A DNA stretch of 13,359 bases from an uncultured Campylobacter sp. GTDB lineage: Bacteria > Campylobacterota > Campylobacteria > Campylobacterales > Campylobacteraceae. Under the pieces are notes generated by a model, which had not been told where the DNA came from, made no database searches, and saw only the letters and a program-made list of their open reading frames with translations. How positions within the stretch are numbered: the first letter of the stretch is position 1; each line of letters starts with the position of its first letter. Shown here one piece after another: positions 7,089 through 13,359 of this stretch. Where the stretch lies: the NCBI GenBank assembly GCA_900539505.1, contig UQCL01000055.1:1-13359 (forward strand). Reading direction: 5' to 3'. The position numbers and the translations under genes are program-made.

Positions 7089-7859
7089 TTAATAGCGGAT
7101 TTTGTTTTCTTTCAAAAAATCGCGCAGGTCTTCGTATTCGCTCTGATCGAAATAGCGCCATTTGCCGGGCTTTAGCGTCCCAAGCGTCATTCTACCGAAT
7201 GCCGTGCGCTTAAGCTCCACGACATCCAGATCGAAATAGCCGAAAAATCTACGCAGCTCGCGGTTTTGCCCCTCGTTAATGATCGCTTTTATTTTCGTAT
7301 AACCGCCGCTGCTAGGCATTATGCGGTAGCCCAAAAAGGGTTTAAATTCCATCGATTTGATCTTGCTTTTGGCGTGCGCGCCCTTGCTCGCATCTGCGGC
7401 GAAAAAGCCCTCTCGGATCGCCGTTACTACCTCGTCCCCTACCTCGCCTTTTACCTTTAGATAGTACTCTCGCTCGATGTCGCTGTTCATCAGCGCCGTA
7501 GCGATCACTGGCGCATCGGTTAGCAGCAAAAGCCCTTCGCTTGCAAAATCCAAACGCCCTACGCTAACAAATCTACTAAATCCCTCCGGCAAGCTATCGT
7601 AAATCGTCCGCCTGCCGCGATCGTCCTTTTTAGTAACTAACTCGCCTTTGCGTTTGTTATAAACGATCATCGTAAATTCCGTCTTGGGCTTGATAGGGCG
7701 CGAGCCGATGCGGATCTTCTCCTCGCCGCTAACTTCTATAAAATCGCTAACGACGCGGCCGTTAATACTAACCTTGCCCTGCTTGATCAGCTCGTCCGCC
7801 TCACGGCGCGAGTAGCCGGTGTTGTGGGAGATAAATTTATTCAGACGCATCTTTTGCAT
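7089..7859 (-). CDS. rluB: RluB/RsuA-family rRNA pseudouridine synthase
   Basis: The 256-residue protein has an N-terminal S4 RNA-binding domain (about 4-50: R-L-N-K-F-I-S-H...S-R-R-E-A-D-E-L-I) and a RsuA-type catalytic domain. The catalytic aspartate is D104 in V-G-R-L-D-F-A-S-E-G-L-L-L-L-T. The conserved E-G-Q-N-R-E-L-R-R block is at 196-204. It isomerises a specific uridine in rRNA; the family covers 23S (RluB, RluF, RluE) and 16S (RsuA) targets, so the symbol is the best guess, not a proven target. The stop of kdsD overlaps this start as TAATG, indicating translational coupling. An internal ATG at codon 4 is an alternative start. Confidence 0.9.
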   Translation of the reverse strand: MQKMRLNKFISHNTGYSRREADELIKQGKVSINGRVVSDFIEVSGEEKIRIGSRPIKPKTEFTMIVYNKRKGELVTKKDDRGRRTIYDSLPEGFSRFVSVGRLDFASEGLLLLTDAPVIATALMNSDIEREYYLKVKGEVGDEVVTAIREGFFAADASKGAHAKSKIKSMEFKPFLGYRIMPSSGGYTKIKAIINEGQNRELRRFFGYFDLDVVELKRTAFGRMTLGTLKPGKWRYFDQSEYEDLRDFLKENKIRY

Positions 7860-8821
7860 TATTTTAGCCCTAAGCTCGTTAGATCATGGATATGCAAGAT
7901 CCCCGCGGGCACGCCATTTTCGACCACGGGCAGGACCTGAATTTTAAACTGCTCGATCAAATTTAGCGCATCTATCGCGAGCATATTTTTATCGTCCAGC
8001 ATTTTAGGATTTTTGGTGGCATATTTTAGCGCATCGCCGTTGATATCGAAGTCCTCTCGCATCAGCGCGCGGCGCAGATCGCCGTCGCTTAAGATCGCCT
8101 CAAGCGCGCCCTTTTCGTTCACTAACAAGACGGTGCCGAGCTTTCCGTGCGTCATAACGTCGATAGCTTGTTTTAGGCTGGCGTTACGGCTTGCGACCGG
8201 TAAATTTTTGCTTTGCATCACGTCTTTTACTTTGACGAAAAGCCGCTTGCCAAGGCTACCGCCAGGGTGAAAATTTGCAAAATCTTCTTTGCCGAATCTG
8301 CGCTGCCTCATCAAACAGATCGCTAACGCATCTCCTAACGCAAGTGTTAGCGTCGTAGAAACCGTAGGCGCGGCGCCGAGCGGGCAGGCCTCTTTGACGA
8401 TGCTAAGGCTTATGAACTCGTCGCAAACCTTACCGAGCGAGCTATTTTTATCGCGCGCCATCGCGATGATCTTCACGCCGAAGCGTTTGAGGTGGGGCAG
8501 AATTCTAACCAGCTCCTCGCTCTCGCCGCTGAAGCTGATCGCAAGCACCATATCGTCCTTGCCGATCATGCCCAGATCGCCGTGCAGCGCCTCGGTAGGA
8601 TGGACGAAAAACGACGGCGTGCCGGTGCTGGCAAGCGTCGCAGCGATCTTAACGCCTATGTGGCCGCTCTTACCCACGCCGGTGACGATTACCTTGCCCT
8701 TGCAAGCAAGGATCAAGTTTACGGCTCGCTCAATTTCGCCGCCGATAAGCTCCGCATGCCGCAAAAGCTCCGCTCCTTCGAGCCTTAGCACCTCTCGTGC
8801 CGTATCTAAAATTTCACTCAT
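7859..8821 (-). CDS. kdsD: D-arabinose 5-phosphate isomerase (KdsD/KpsF)
   Basis: The enzyme interconverts ribulose 5-phosphate and arabinose 5-phosphate, the first step to Kdo of lipopolysaccharide or capsule. The 320 residues form a SIS sugar-isomerase domain (about 35-175: G-V-G-K51-S-G-H, H-P-T-E-A-L-H-G-D-L-G, S-F-S-G-E-S-E-E103) followed by two CBS domains (about 200-260 and 268-320). The four residues needed in E. coli KdsD (K59, E111, E152, H193) match here as K51, E103, E144 and H185 with a constant offset of 8. The ATG has AGAAGG upstream. It also overlaps the stop of a possible 10-codon leader reading frame (8850-8818). It starts a compact unit with rluB and ybaK, separated from rnj by 376 bp. 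Confidence 0.95.
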   Translation of the reverse strand: MSEILDTAREVLRLEGAELLRHAELIGGEIERAVNLILACKGKVIVTGVGKSGHIGVKIAATLASTGTPSFFVHPTEALHGDLGMIGKDDMVLAISFSGESEELVRILPHLKRFGVKIIAMARDKNSSLGKVCDEFISLSIVKEACPLGAAPTVSTTLTLALGDALAICLMRQRRFGKEDFANFHPGGSLGKRLFVKVKDVMQSKNLPVASRNASLKQAIDVMTHGKLGTVLLVNEKGALEAILSDGDLRRALMREDFDINGDALKYATKNPKMLDDKNMLAIDALNLIEQFKIQVLPVVENGVPAGILHIHDLTSLGLK

Positions 8822-8850
8822 TCAACCTTCTTTTTAAAATTTGCCTTCAT
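8818..8850 (-). CDS. Possible 10-codon leader ORF before kdsD
   Basis: On the minus strand an ATG at 8850 opens a frame reading M-K-A-N-F-K-K-K-V-E. Its TGA shares ATGA with the kdsD start. AAAGAGG lies about 7 nt upstream, almost the same Shine-Dalgarno context as ybaK (TAAAGAGGCAAAATG). If translated it would couple to kdsD. The length is small enough for chance, and I know no relative. Confidence 0.25.
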   Translation of the reverse strand: MKANFKKKVE

Positions 8851-9197
8851 TTTGTGCCTCTTTGCGCCGCGCCTAAATTTGCGCTAGCCGAAATTTCGCA
8901 CCTTTGAAATTTGCGTCATAAAATTCTAATCTACAAAATCACGCGCCGCCCTACCCGCTTGCCGCAGGCTTGCTAGATGCTCTTTAAATTTTGCTTTACG
9001 CCGAAATTCTGTGCTAAAATTTTACTAGCCGCTTTAAAATTTCGCGCTACAAGACCTGCTAATGCCGCTTTGAAATTCTAACGCTGCAAAGCCCGCTCAC
9101 ATCGCAAAATTTCATGCCCGAGCGCTAACTGGCGCCATTAAAATTTCATTCGCCCGCCGCAGATCAAAGCCGCCTCGCTCGCTAAATTTAGCCGCAC
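8851..9197. repeat. Spacer with degenerate AAATTT-containing repeats
   Basis: No gene is seen in this stretch between rnj and kdsD. It is filled with loosely repeated units. GCCGCTTTAAAATTT...CTACAAGACCTGCT (9028-9060) and GCCGCTTTGAAATTC...CTGCAAAGCCCGCT (9064-9097) are the clearest pair, at a 36-bp period. A partial copy lies at 8920-8944 (AAATTCTAATCTACAAAATC) and a weaker one near 8978-9000. A 12-bp perfect palindrome GCTAAATTTAGC sits at 9181-9192. A minus-strand TAGAAT (8928-8923) could be a -10 box for kdsD. Confidence 0.5.
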
Positions 9198-11423
9198 CTA
9201 CATCAAATAAATCACCGGCACAATGGTCGGATATTTTTTGATCTTTCTAAAAATATGCTTTCGCACGGCCTGGCGAATCTTGCCCTCCAGCGCCCAGTGA
9301 TCTAGCAAAATTTCATCTTTTAAATTCGCTAAAAACTGCTCGATGATGCCCTGCATCTCCTTGGTAAAGTGCGCCGTTTGATTATCGGCGACGAGCCCGT
9401 AGGTGATGACGCGCGTCTGAATGAGCCTCTTTTCGTTTTTGTCGATCTGCGCGATGATGACCGCGACGCCCGCATCGGCTAAATTTTGGCGGTGTTTGAC
9501 GATCTCGTCGGAGATCTGCTTGTTGATCTGATTGTCGATAAAGACTTTGCCCGTCTTGACCGTCTTGACGCGCTTTAAATATTTTTCGCAAACCTCCATC
9601 TGATCGCCGTCGTTCATCAGATAGATATTTTTCTCCTCGATGCCGCACTCCATCGCGGTCTCTTTGTGCTTTACGATGTGATTATACTCACCGTGCACGG
9701 GTAGGAAAAATTTCGGCTTTATCAGGCGCAGCATGAGCTTTTGCTCCTCTATCGAGGCGTGCCCGCTTACGTGTATCTCGCTGAAGTCCTGATACGCGAC
9801 CTTTGCGCCGCTTTTTAGCAGGTAGTTAAGCACGGTCGAGACGCTGCTTTCGTTACCCGGGATCGCCTTGGCGCTGATGATTACCTGATCGGTGGATTTG
9901 ATTTTAATGTATTTGTGCTCGTCCGTCGCCATGCGGTACAGCGCGCTCATCGTCTCGCCCTGCGAGCCGGTGGTTACGATTAAAACCTCATTATCTGGGT
10001 ATTTGGAGACCTGATCGGCATCGACGAAGATCTTTTTGTCTAAATTTACATATCCAAGCTCCATCGCGGTAAATAAATTTCGCTCCATGCTTCGTCCGAT
10101 GACGCAGACCTTGCGGCCGTATTTTACGCCGCGCTCAATAGCCTGATAGACGCGGTGGATATTTGAGCTGAAGGTGCTCATTATCACGCGCCCCTTACAG
10201 CTTGAAAATATCGTATCAAAGGTCTTTCCTACCGAGCTTTCAGACTTTGTGATCCCCTCTTTGTGCGAGTTTGTGCTATCGCTCATCAAAAGCATAACGC
10301 CGCGATCGCCGTAATACGCAAGGCGGTTCAGATCGGTCGGATAGCCGTCGATCGGCGTGTGGTCGATTTTAAAATCGCCCGTATGGATGATCGTGCCCGC
10401 TTTCGTTGTGATTGCAAGCGCGCTTGCATCGATAATCGAGTGCGTTATATGGATAAACTCGACCTCAAAATCGCCGATCTGATAGAGCTGACGCTTCTGC
10501 ACGGGACGGAAGTAGCTACGCTCGGCTTTAAGGCCGTGCTCTTCAAATTTATTGCTTATCATCCCCAAAGGAAGCGGCGTGGCATAGATCGGAAATTGAA
10601 ATTCTTTGAAAAAATATGGCATCGCTCCGATATGATCCTCGTGCGCGTGCGTGATAATGATGCCCTTGATCTTGTTTTTTATCTTGCGAACATAATCGAA
10701 GTCGGGGATTAAAATGTCCACGCCTAGCATACTTTCCTCTGGAAAGCTCATGCCCACATCGACGATAATCGCGCTCGTATTAGTCTCAAAAACGGTCATA
10801 TTCGCGCCGATCTCGCCCAGTCCGCCAAGCGGCGTGATACGCACCGTCTCATCGCTGCGATTAGCGTCTTTAAGCGGGTGCAGGCGCTCCTCGTGAATCA
10901 GCTTATTTTTCGCGATCGCATCATCCATCGCCTTCTGCCACGGCTCATTGCCGGTAAGGCTCTTTGGCATATTTGAGCGTTTTTTGTGCTTTTTCTTTTT
11001 CTGCGAATCCGAAGAGTTCGTATCGTCTGAGGCGTTAGAATTTGCGCCTTTTGCGCTGCTGCTATTTGATTTTGCACGACCGTCGCGGTTTAAATTTGAA
11101 CCGTCCGCGCCGTTTTCGTTGTTTTTTGGGTATGCGCCTGCGAAATGCGCACCATTCGCGCCGTTTGAATTGCCGCTTGACGAACCGCCCGAAAAATTTG
11201 ATCCGTTGCGAGAGCCATTTTTTGAACCCTTTGAACGAGCGGAATTTTGCCCGTTTTTCGCGCCTTTATTTTTGCGAGAGCCGTTTTCATGCTCGCCGCC
11301 GAATTCCACATCGCCCGCAGAGCCTTCGCTTGCGATAGATTTTTTTAGATTTTCCTTGCGTTTTTTGTAGCGATTGCTTTTTTTGAGTCGTTCGACGCCG
11401 TTTTCATTTCTGTTTTCTTCCAT
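9198..11423 (-). CDS. rnj: Ribonuclease J (beta-CASP metallo-beta-lactamase) with long basic N-terminus
   Basis: RNase J is a major mRNA-decay and rRNA-maturation nuclease with endo- and 5'-exonuclease activity. The core begins near residue 190. It shows metal-binding H259-A-H-E-D-H264, H328, H347-T-G-D350, S-D-S-T-N-S at 381-386, the beta-CASP region (T-F-S-S-N-I-H-R, G-R-S-M), V-S-G-H555-A-S and P-V-H577-G-E-Y-N-H. The C-terminal domain ends in V-P-V-I-Y-L-M. About 190 residues precede the core: K/R-rich ends around a G/N/S/A-rich low-complexity stretch (about 40-140) and a K-K-K-K-H-K-K-R patch (142-149). H. pylori RNase J also has an N-terminal extension, about 130 residues as I recall, so this one is longer. 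It is likely disordered and could bind RNA or partner proteins. AAAGGTAAAAG precedes the ATG, which lies 20 nt inside the end of rsmA. Confidence 0.96.
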   Translation of the reverse strand: MEENRNENGVERLKKSNRYKKRKENLKKSIASEGSAGDVEFGGEHENGSRKNKGAKNGQNSARSKGSKNGSRNGSNFSGGSSSGNSNGANGAHFAGAYPKNNENGADGSNLNRDGRAKSNSSSAKGANSNASDDTNSSDSQKKKKHKKRSNMPKSLTGNEPWQKAMDDAIAKNKLIHEERLHPLKDANRSDETVRITPLGGLGEIGANMTVFETNTSAIIVDVGMSFPEESMLGVDILIPDFDYVRKIKNKIKGIIITHAHEDHIGAMPYFFKEFQFPIYATPLPLGMISNKFEEHGLKAERSYFRPVQKRQLYQIGDFEVEFIHITHSIIDASALAITTKAGTIIHTGDFKIDHTPIDGYPTDLNRLAYYGDRGVMLLMSDSTNSHKEGITKSESSVGKTFDTIFSSCKGRVIMSTFSSNIHRVYQAIERGVKYGRKVCVIGRSMERNLFTAMELGYVNLDKKIFVDADQVSKYPDNEVLIVTTGSQGETMSALYRMATDEHKYIKIKSTDQVIISAKAIPGNESSVSTVLNYLLKSGAKVAYQDFSEIHVSGHASIEEQKLMLRLIKPKFFLPVHGEYNHIVKHKETAMECGIEEKNIYLMNDGDQMEVCEKYLKRVKTVKTGKVFIDNQINKQISDEIVKHRQNLADAGVAVIIAQIDKNEKRLIQTRVITYGLVADNQTAHFTKEMQGIIEQFLANLKDEILLDHWALEGKIRQAVRKHIFRKIKKYPTIVPVIYLM

Positions 11424-12264
11424 CTTTTACCTTTAAATTTTTAAAAATTTCTAAAAAAAGGGTGGAATTTAACTCGTGCGCCCGAACCGTGGGCGGAATT
11501 TTCAAATTTAAAAAGATCTCTTCGGCTAAGCCTCTATCAAATTTTGCGCTTAAATTTTTAATAAGCGTCTTTCGCGGCGCGCTGAAAGATACACGCAAAA
11601 AGCTTTTAAATTTCTCGTATTCATCGAGATTTTGGAAGCGGGCGCAACTTGTTACGCCGAGGCCGTCTGCGTTTATCTCGACGCCGGACTTAAAATTTTT
11701 GCCTTTTACGAGCCTAATTACCGATGAGGTCACCTTCGGCGCGGGTTCGAAGCAGCTGGGCCCAACGTCAAACAAAAGCTCGCAACCGCCCGCAAGATCG
11801 GCCAGGATCGAAAGAGCGCTAAAATCGCTCTGCCCGGCTCTAGCGCAGAATTTTAAAGCGACCTCCTTTTGGATCATCACCAAAAATCCGCTGCACAACT
11901 CATCGTCGATCGCCTGCAAAATCATCTTTGTAGCGACGTAGTAGGGCAAATTTGCGATCAAAAAATATTCGCCGCAGCCAAGACCCCGCTGCTGCCAAAT
12001 CCGCAAAGCATCGCCCAAAACGAGCTCAAGCTCGCCGCTAGCGATCTGCTGCGCAAATTTAGCGCTTAAAATTTGATATAAATCTTCATCTATCTCGAAA
12101 CTTTTTAATCTGTAAAATTCCAAAAGCTTGCGAGTTAAATCACCTAAGCCAGCCCCGATTTCAACGACATTCTGTACGCTCTCGGGAATCGCTTGGATGA
12201 TCTTGCTTAAAACGGCTTCGTCTTTTAAAAAATTTTGCCCGAACTCTTTTTTCGCCCTAATCAT
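11404..12264 (-). CDS. rsmA: 16S rRNA (A1518/A1519) dimethyltransferase RsmA/KsgA
   Basis: The protein methylates two adjacent adenosines in the 3' hairpin of 16S rRNA as a late check on small-subunit assembly. Its 286 residues show the family start K-K-E-F-G-Q-N-F-L (5-13), the SAM-binding V-E35-I-G-A-G-L-G, the acidic S-F-E-I-D-E-D, and the catalytic N105-L-P-Y-Y109. The C-terminal helical domain contains the L-R-V-S-F-S-A-P-R-K-T-L motif near 228-239. No strong Shine-Dalgarno sequence is visible before the ATG at 12264, suggesting a short leader. It overlaps rnj by 20 nt, a pairing also seen in H. pylori and C. jejuni as I recall. Its promoter should lie in the space shared with hisF. Confidence 0.96.
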   Translation of the reverse strand: MIRAKKEFGQNFLKDEAVLSKIIQAIPESVQNVVEIGAGLGDLTRKLLEFYRLKSFEIDEDLYQILSAKFAQQIASGELELVLGDALRIWQQRGLGCGEYFLIANLPYYVATKMILQAIDDELCSGFLVMIQKEVALKFCARAGQSDFSALSILADLAGGCELLFDVGPSCFEPAPKVTSSVIRLVKGKNFKSGVEINADGLGVTSCARFQNLDEYEKFKSFLRVSFSAPRKTLIKNLSAKFDRGLAEEIFLNLKIPPTVRAHELNSTLFLEIFKNLKVKDGRKQK

Positions 12265-12274
12265 CGCGAGAGTC

Positions 12275-12322
12275 TAGCCAAATTTTACTTATAAAGTCAT
12301 TATGTTAAGTAAAATTTGGCTA
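12275..12322. promoter_or_regulatory. Perfect 17-bp inverted repeat in the rsmA-hisF divergent promoter region
   Basis: TAGCCAAATTTTACTTA (12275-12291) is repeated as its exact complement at 12306-12322 around a 14-nt spacer. It occupies over half of the 91 bp between two divergent genes, so both promoters must lie in or beside it. Possible -10 boxes are TAAAAT (12321-12326) for hisF and, on the minus strand, TATAAG (12294-12289) for rsmA. As DNA it could be a dimeric operator for a shared regulator. As RNA it would form a hairpin in either 5' leader if transcription starts within the opposite arm. Confidence 0.6.
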
Positions 12323-12355
12323 AAATCATAAAAAATTTTATTCCGAAGGGCTGCT

Positions 12356-13243
12356 TTGAATAGATTCGCAAAACGCATAATCCCGTGCCTTGACGTCAAA
12401 GACGGGCGCGTGGTAAAGGGCGTAAATTTCGTAGGTCTCGTGGATGCGGGCGATCCGGTCGAGATAGCCAAACGCTACAACGAGGAGGGCGCAGACGAGC
12501 TGTGCTTCCTCGACATCACGGCGTCGCACCTTGAGCGCGATACGATCGTGGAGGTCGTAGAGCGAGTCGCGCGCGAGCTTTTTATCCCGCTAACAGTAGG
12601 CGGCGGTATCCGTACGATCGACGATATCTCGCGTCTGCTAAACGTCGGATGTGACAAAATCAGCCTCAACTCGGCCGCGATAAAAAATTCGAATTTGATA
12701 GACGAAGCCGCAAATAAATTCGGCTCGCAGTGCGTCGTGGTCGCGATCGACGCGAAACGAAATTCGAACGAAATTTCAAGCGGTAATTTATGCGGCGCGA
12801 CACGGAATTTGAACGCAAATTTACGCAACGAAGCACAGAATTTTAGAGAGACTTCACGCAGCTCGCAGGATGAAATTTTAACTAGGAACGGCGAGTTTTG
12901 CGGCTATAGCGTGTTTATAAACGGCGGCAGGCTGGATACCGGCAGGGACGCGCTTGCTTGGGCGAAAGAAGCTCAGGAGCGCGGCGCAGGCGAAATTTTA
13001 CTCACGTCGATGGACTGCGACGGCGTTAAAAACGGCTTTGAGCTAAATTTGACGCGGATTTTTAGCGAGCTTGACATCCCCGTCATCGCAAGCGGCGGTG
13101 CGGGTAAAATAGAGCATTTTAAGGACGCATTTTTAGCAGGCGCGGACGCATGCCTGGCGGCATCGATTTTTCACTTTAGAGAGATCGAAATCAAGGCGCT
13201 AAAAGCATATCTGCAGGAGCAAGGCATCGAAGTGAGACTGTAA
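12356..13243 (+). CDS. hisF: Imidazole glycerol phosphate synthase cyclase subunit HisF, TTG start, internal insertion
   Basis: HisF, with HisH, turns PRFAR and ammonia into imidazole glycerol phosphate and AICAR in histidine synthesis. The start is TTG, fixed by GAAGGG 6 nt upstream and by the family start M-N-R-F-A-K-R-I-I-P-C-L-D. The (beta-alpha)8 barrel keeps catalytic D13 and D132 (V-V-A-I-D-A-K-R), the phosphate-binding V-G-G-G-I-R (81-86), A-S-G-G-A-G (245-250), and L-L-T-S-M-D-C-D-G (215-223). It has 295 residues against about 252 normally. The excess is one in-frame block, roughly N136-T176 (12761-12883), rich in N, S, R and E, placed right after the catalytic strand and before N-G-E-F...G-G-R-L-D-T-G. 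The rest aligns without gaps by eye, so the enzyme may be active with an enlarged loop. Confidence 0.95.
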   Translation: MNRFAKRIIPCLDVKDGRVVKGVNFVGLVDAGDPVEIAKRYNEEGADELCFLDITASHLERDTIVEVVERVARELFIPLTVGGGIRTIDDISRLLNVGCDKISLNSAAIKNSNLIDEAANKFGSQCVVVAIDAKRNSNEISSGNLCGATRNLNANLRNEAQNFRETSRSSQDEILTRNGEFCGYSVFINGGRLDTGRDALAWAKEAQERGAGEILLTSMDCDGVKNGFELNLTRIFSELDIPVIASGGAGKIEHFKDAFLAGADACLAASIFHFREIEIKALKAYLQEQGIEVRL

Positions 13244-13297
13244 ATTTGGTCAGATTTATACCGCAGGGTTGAAACTTAGCCGCCAAAGCGACCAAAT
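13244..13297 (+). other. Long-loop inverted repeat after hisF
   Basis: ATTTGGTC (13244-13251), starting right after the hisF stop, is complementary to GACCAAAT (13290-13297), with 38 nt between. It may fold as the hisF 3' end or as the outer stem of a structured leader for the next gene. There is no T-run, so it is not a standard terminator. Confidence 0.35.
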
Positions 13298-13314
13298 AAT
13301 TAAGGCTCAAGATA

Positions 13315-13344
13315 AGTTAAAAACTTTCAAAGGAGTTTTTAACT
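13315..13344 (+). promoter_or_regulatory. Perfect 11-bp hairpin enclosing the Shine-Dalgarno of the next gene
   Basis: AGTTAAAAACT (13315-13325) pairs exactly with AGTTTTTAACT (13334-13344) around an 8-nt loop, TTCAAAGG. The Shine-Dalgarno AAAGGAG (13329-13335) spans loop and stem, and the stem ends on the base before the ATG at 13345. Folding would hinder ribosome access, so translational control, such as a thermosensor or trans-acting factor, is possible. Confidence 0.55.
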
Positions 13345-13359
13345 ATGATCCTGCCGATG
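13345..13359 (+). CDS. Start of an unidentified gene, cut by window end
   Basis: ATG with AAAGGAG 9 nt upstream opens a frame reading M-I-L-P-M before the window ends. The ribosome-binding site makes this a likely true gene start, 101 nt after hisF. Five codons are too few to identify it. Its start lies against the hairpin at 13315-13344. Confidence 0.6.

Noticed and set aside
8289..8837. Plus-strand 182-residue reading frame opposite kdsD
   Set aside because: It lies antisense to a gene with all catalytic residues conserved, has no ribosome-binding site that stands out, and its composition is just the complement of kdsD.
8851..9197. CRISPR array
   Set aside because: The repeats diverge strongly, spacing is irregular, spacer-like unique segments are lacking, and no cas genes are present.
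10263..11370. Plus-strand reading frames opposite rnj, including a Phe/Pro/Glu-rich one
   Set aside because: They are shadows of RNase J; the odd composition of the second mirrors the low-complexity N-terminal tail of the real protein.
12761..12883. Intein or group II/I intron in hisF
   Set aside because: The block is only about 40 residues, in frame, and lacks splice-site Cys/Ser and terminal His-Asn motifs; it is far too short for a self-splicing intron with an ORF.

Overview
The window looks like chromosomal DNA of a Campylobacter or close Campylobacterota relative, probably one of the moderately GC-rich oral-type species. The clues are the very frequent AAATTT/TTTAAA words, an RNase J with a long basic low-complexity N-terminus like that of Helicobacter pylori, the rsmA-rnj gene pair, and a tRNA-Met in a short intergenic space. 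The species cannot be fixed from the sequence alone. The first 29 bases are not genomic: they match the Illumina Nextera (Tn5) read-1 adapter, so this is the untrimmed end of an assembly contig.

Left part (30-4406, plus strand): an AT-rich, defence-type segment. It holds the 3' part of a DUF4917 gene with SIR2-like motifs, a complete type I restriction HsdR subunit, and a zinc metallopeptidase of the YgjP/DUF45 type. The three genes are packed (3-nt gap, then an 11-nt overlap) and probably form the distal part of a type I restriction-modification operon whose hsdM and hsdS would lie beyond the contig edge. A strong bidirectional hairpin terminator (4415-4451) closes the segment.

Middle (4458-6594): a minus-strand exported protein with two rhodanese domains, a roughly 350-bp spacer, a minus-strand tRNA-Met(CAT), a plus-strand lemA-family gene with its own hairpin terminator, and about 310 bp without a gene.

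Right part (6595-12264, minus strand, read right to left): rsmA (16S rRNA dimethyltransferase) overlapping rnj (RNase J), then a 376-bp spacer with degenerate AAATTT-containing repeats, then a compact kdsD (arabinose-5-phosphate isomerase, Kdo/LPS synthesis), rluB/rsuA-type pseudouridine synthase and ybaK-type Cys-tRNA(Pro) deacylase cluster. Most of these genes maintain ribosomes, tRNA or RNA.

Right edge (12265-13359): rsmA and hisF diverge from a 90-bp space containing a perfect 17-bp inverted repeat. hisF starts with TTG and carries an in-frame insertion of about 40 residues after its catalytic-site strand. Downstream, a 5-codon fragment of the next gene has its Shine-Dalgarno sequence inside a perfect 11-bp hairpin.

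The points most worth following are the SIR2-like gene in the restriction operon, the expanded HisF and the possible mobile or repeat origin of its insert, the divergent palindrome, and the hairpin over the ribosome-binding site at the right edge.
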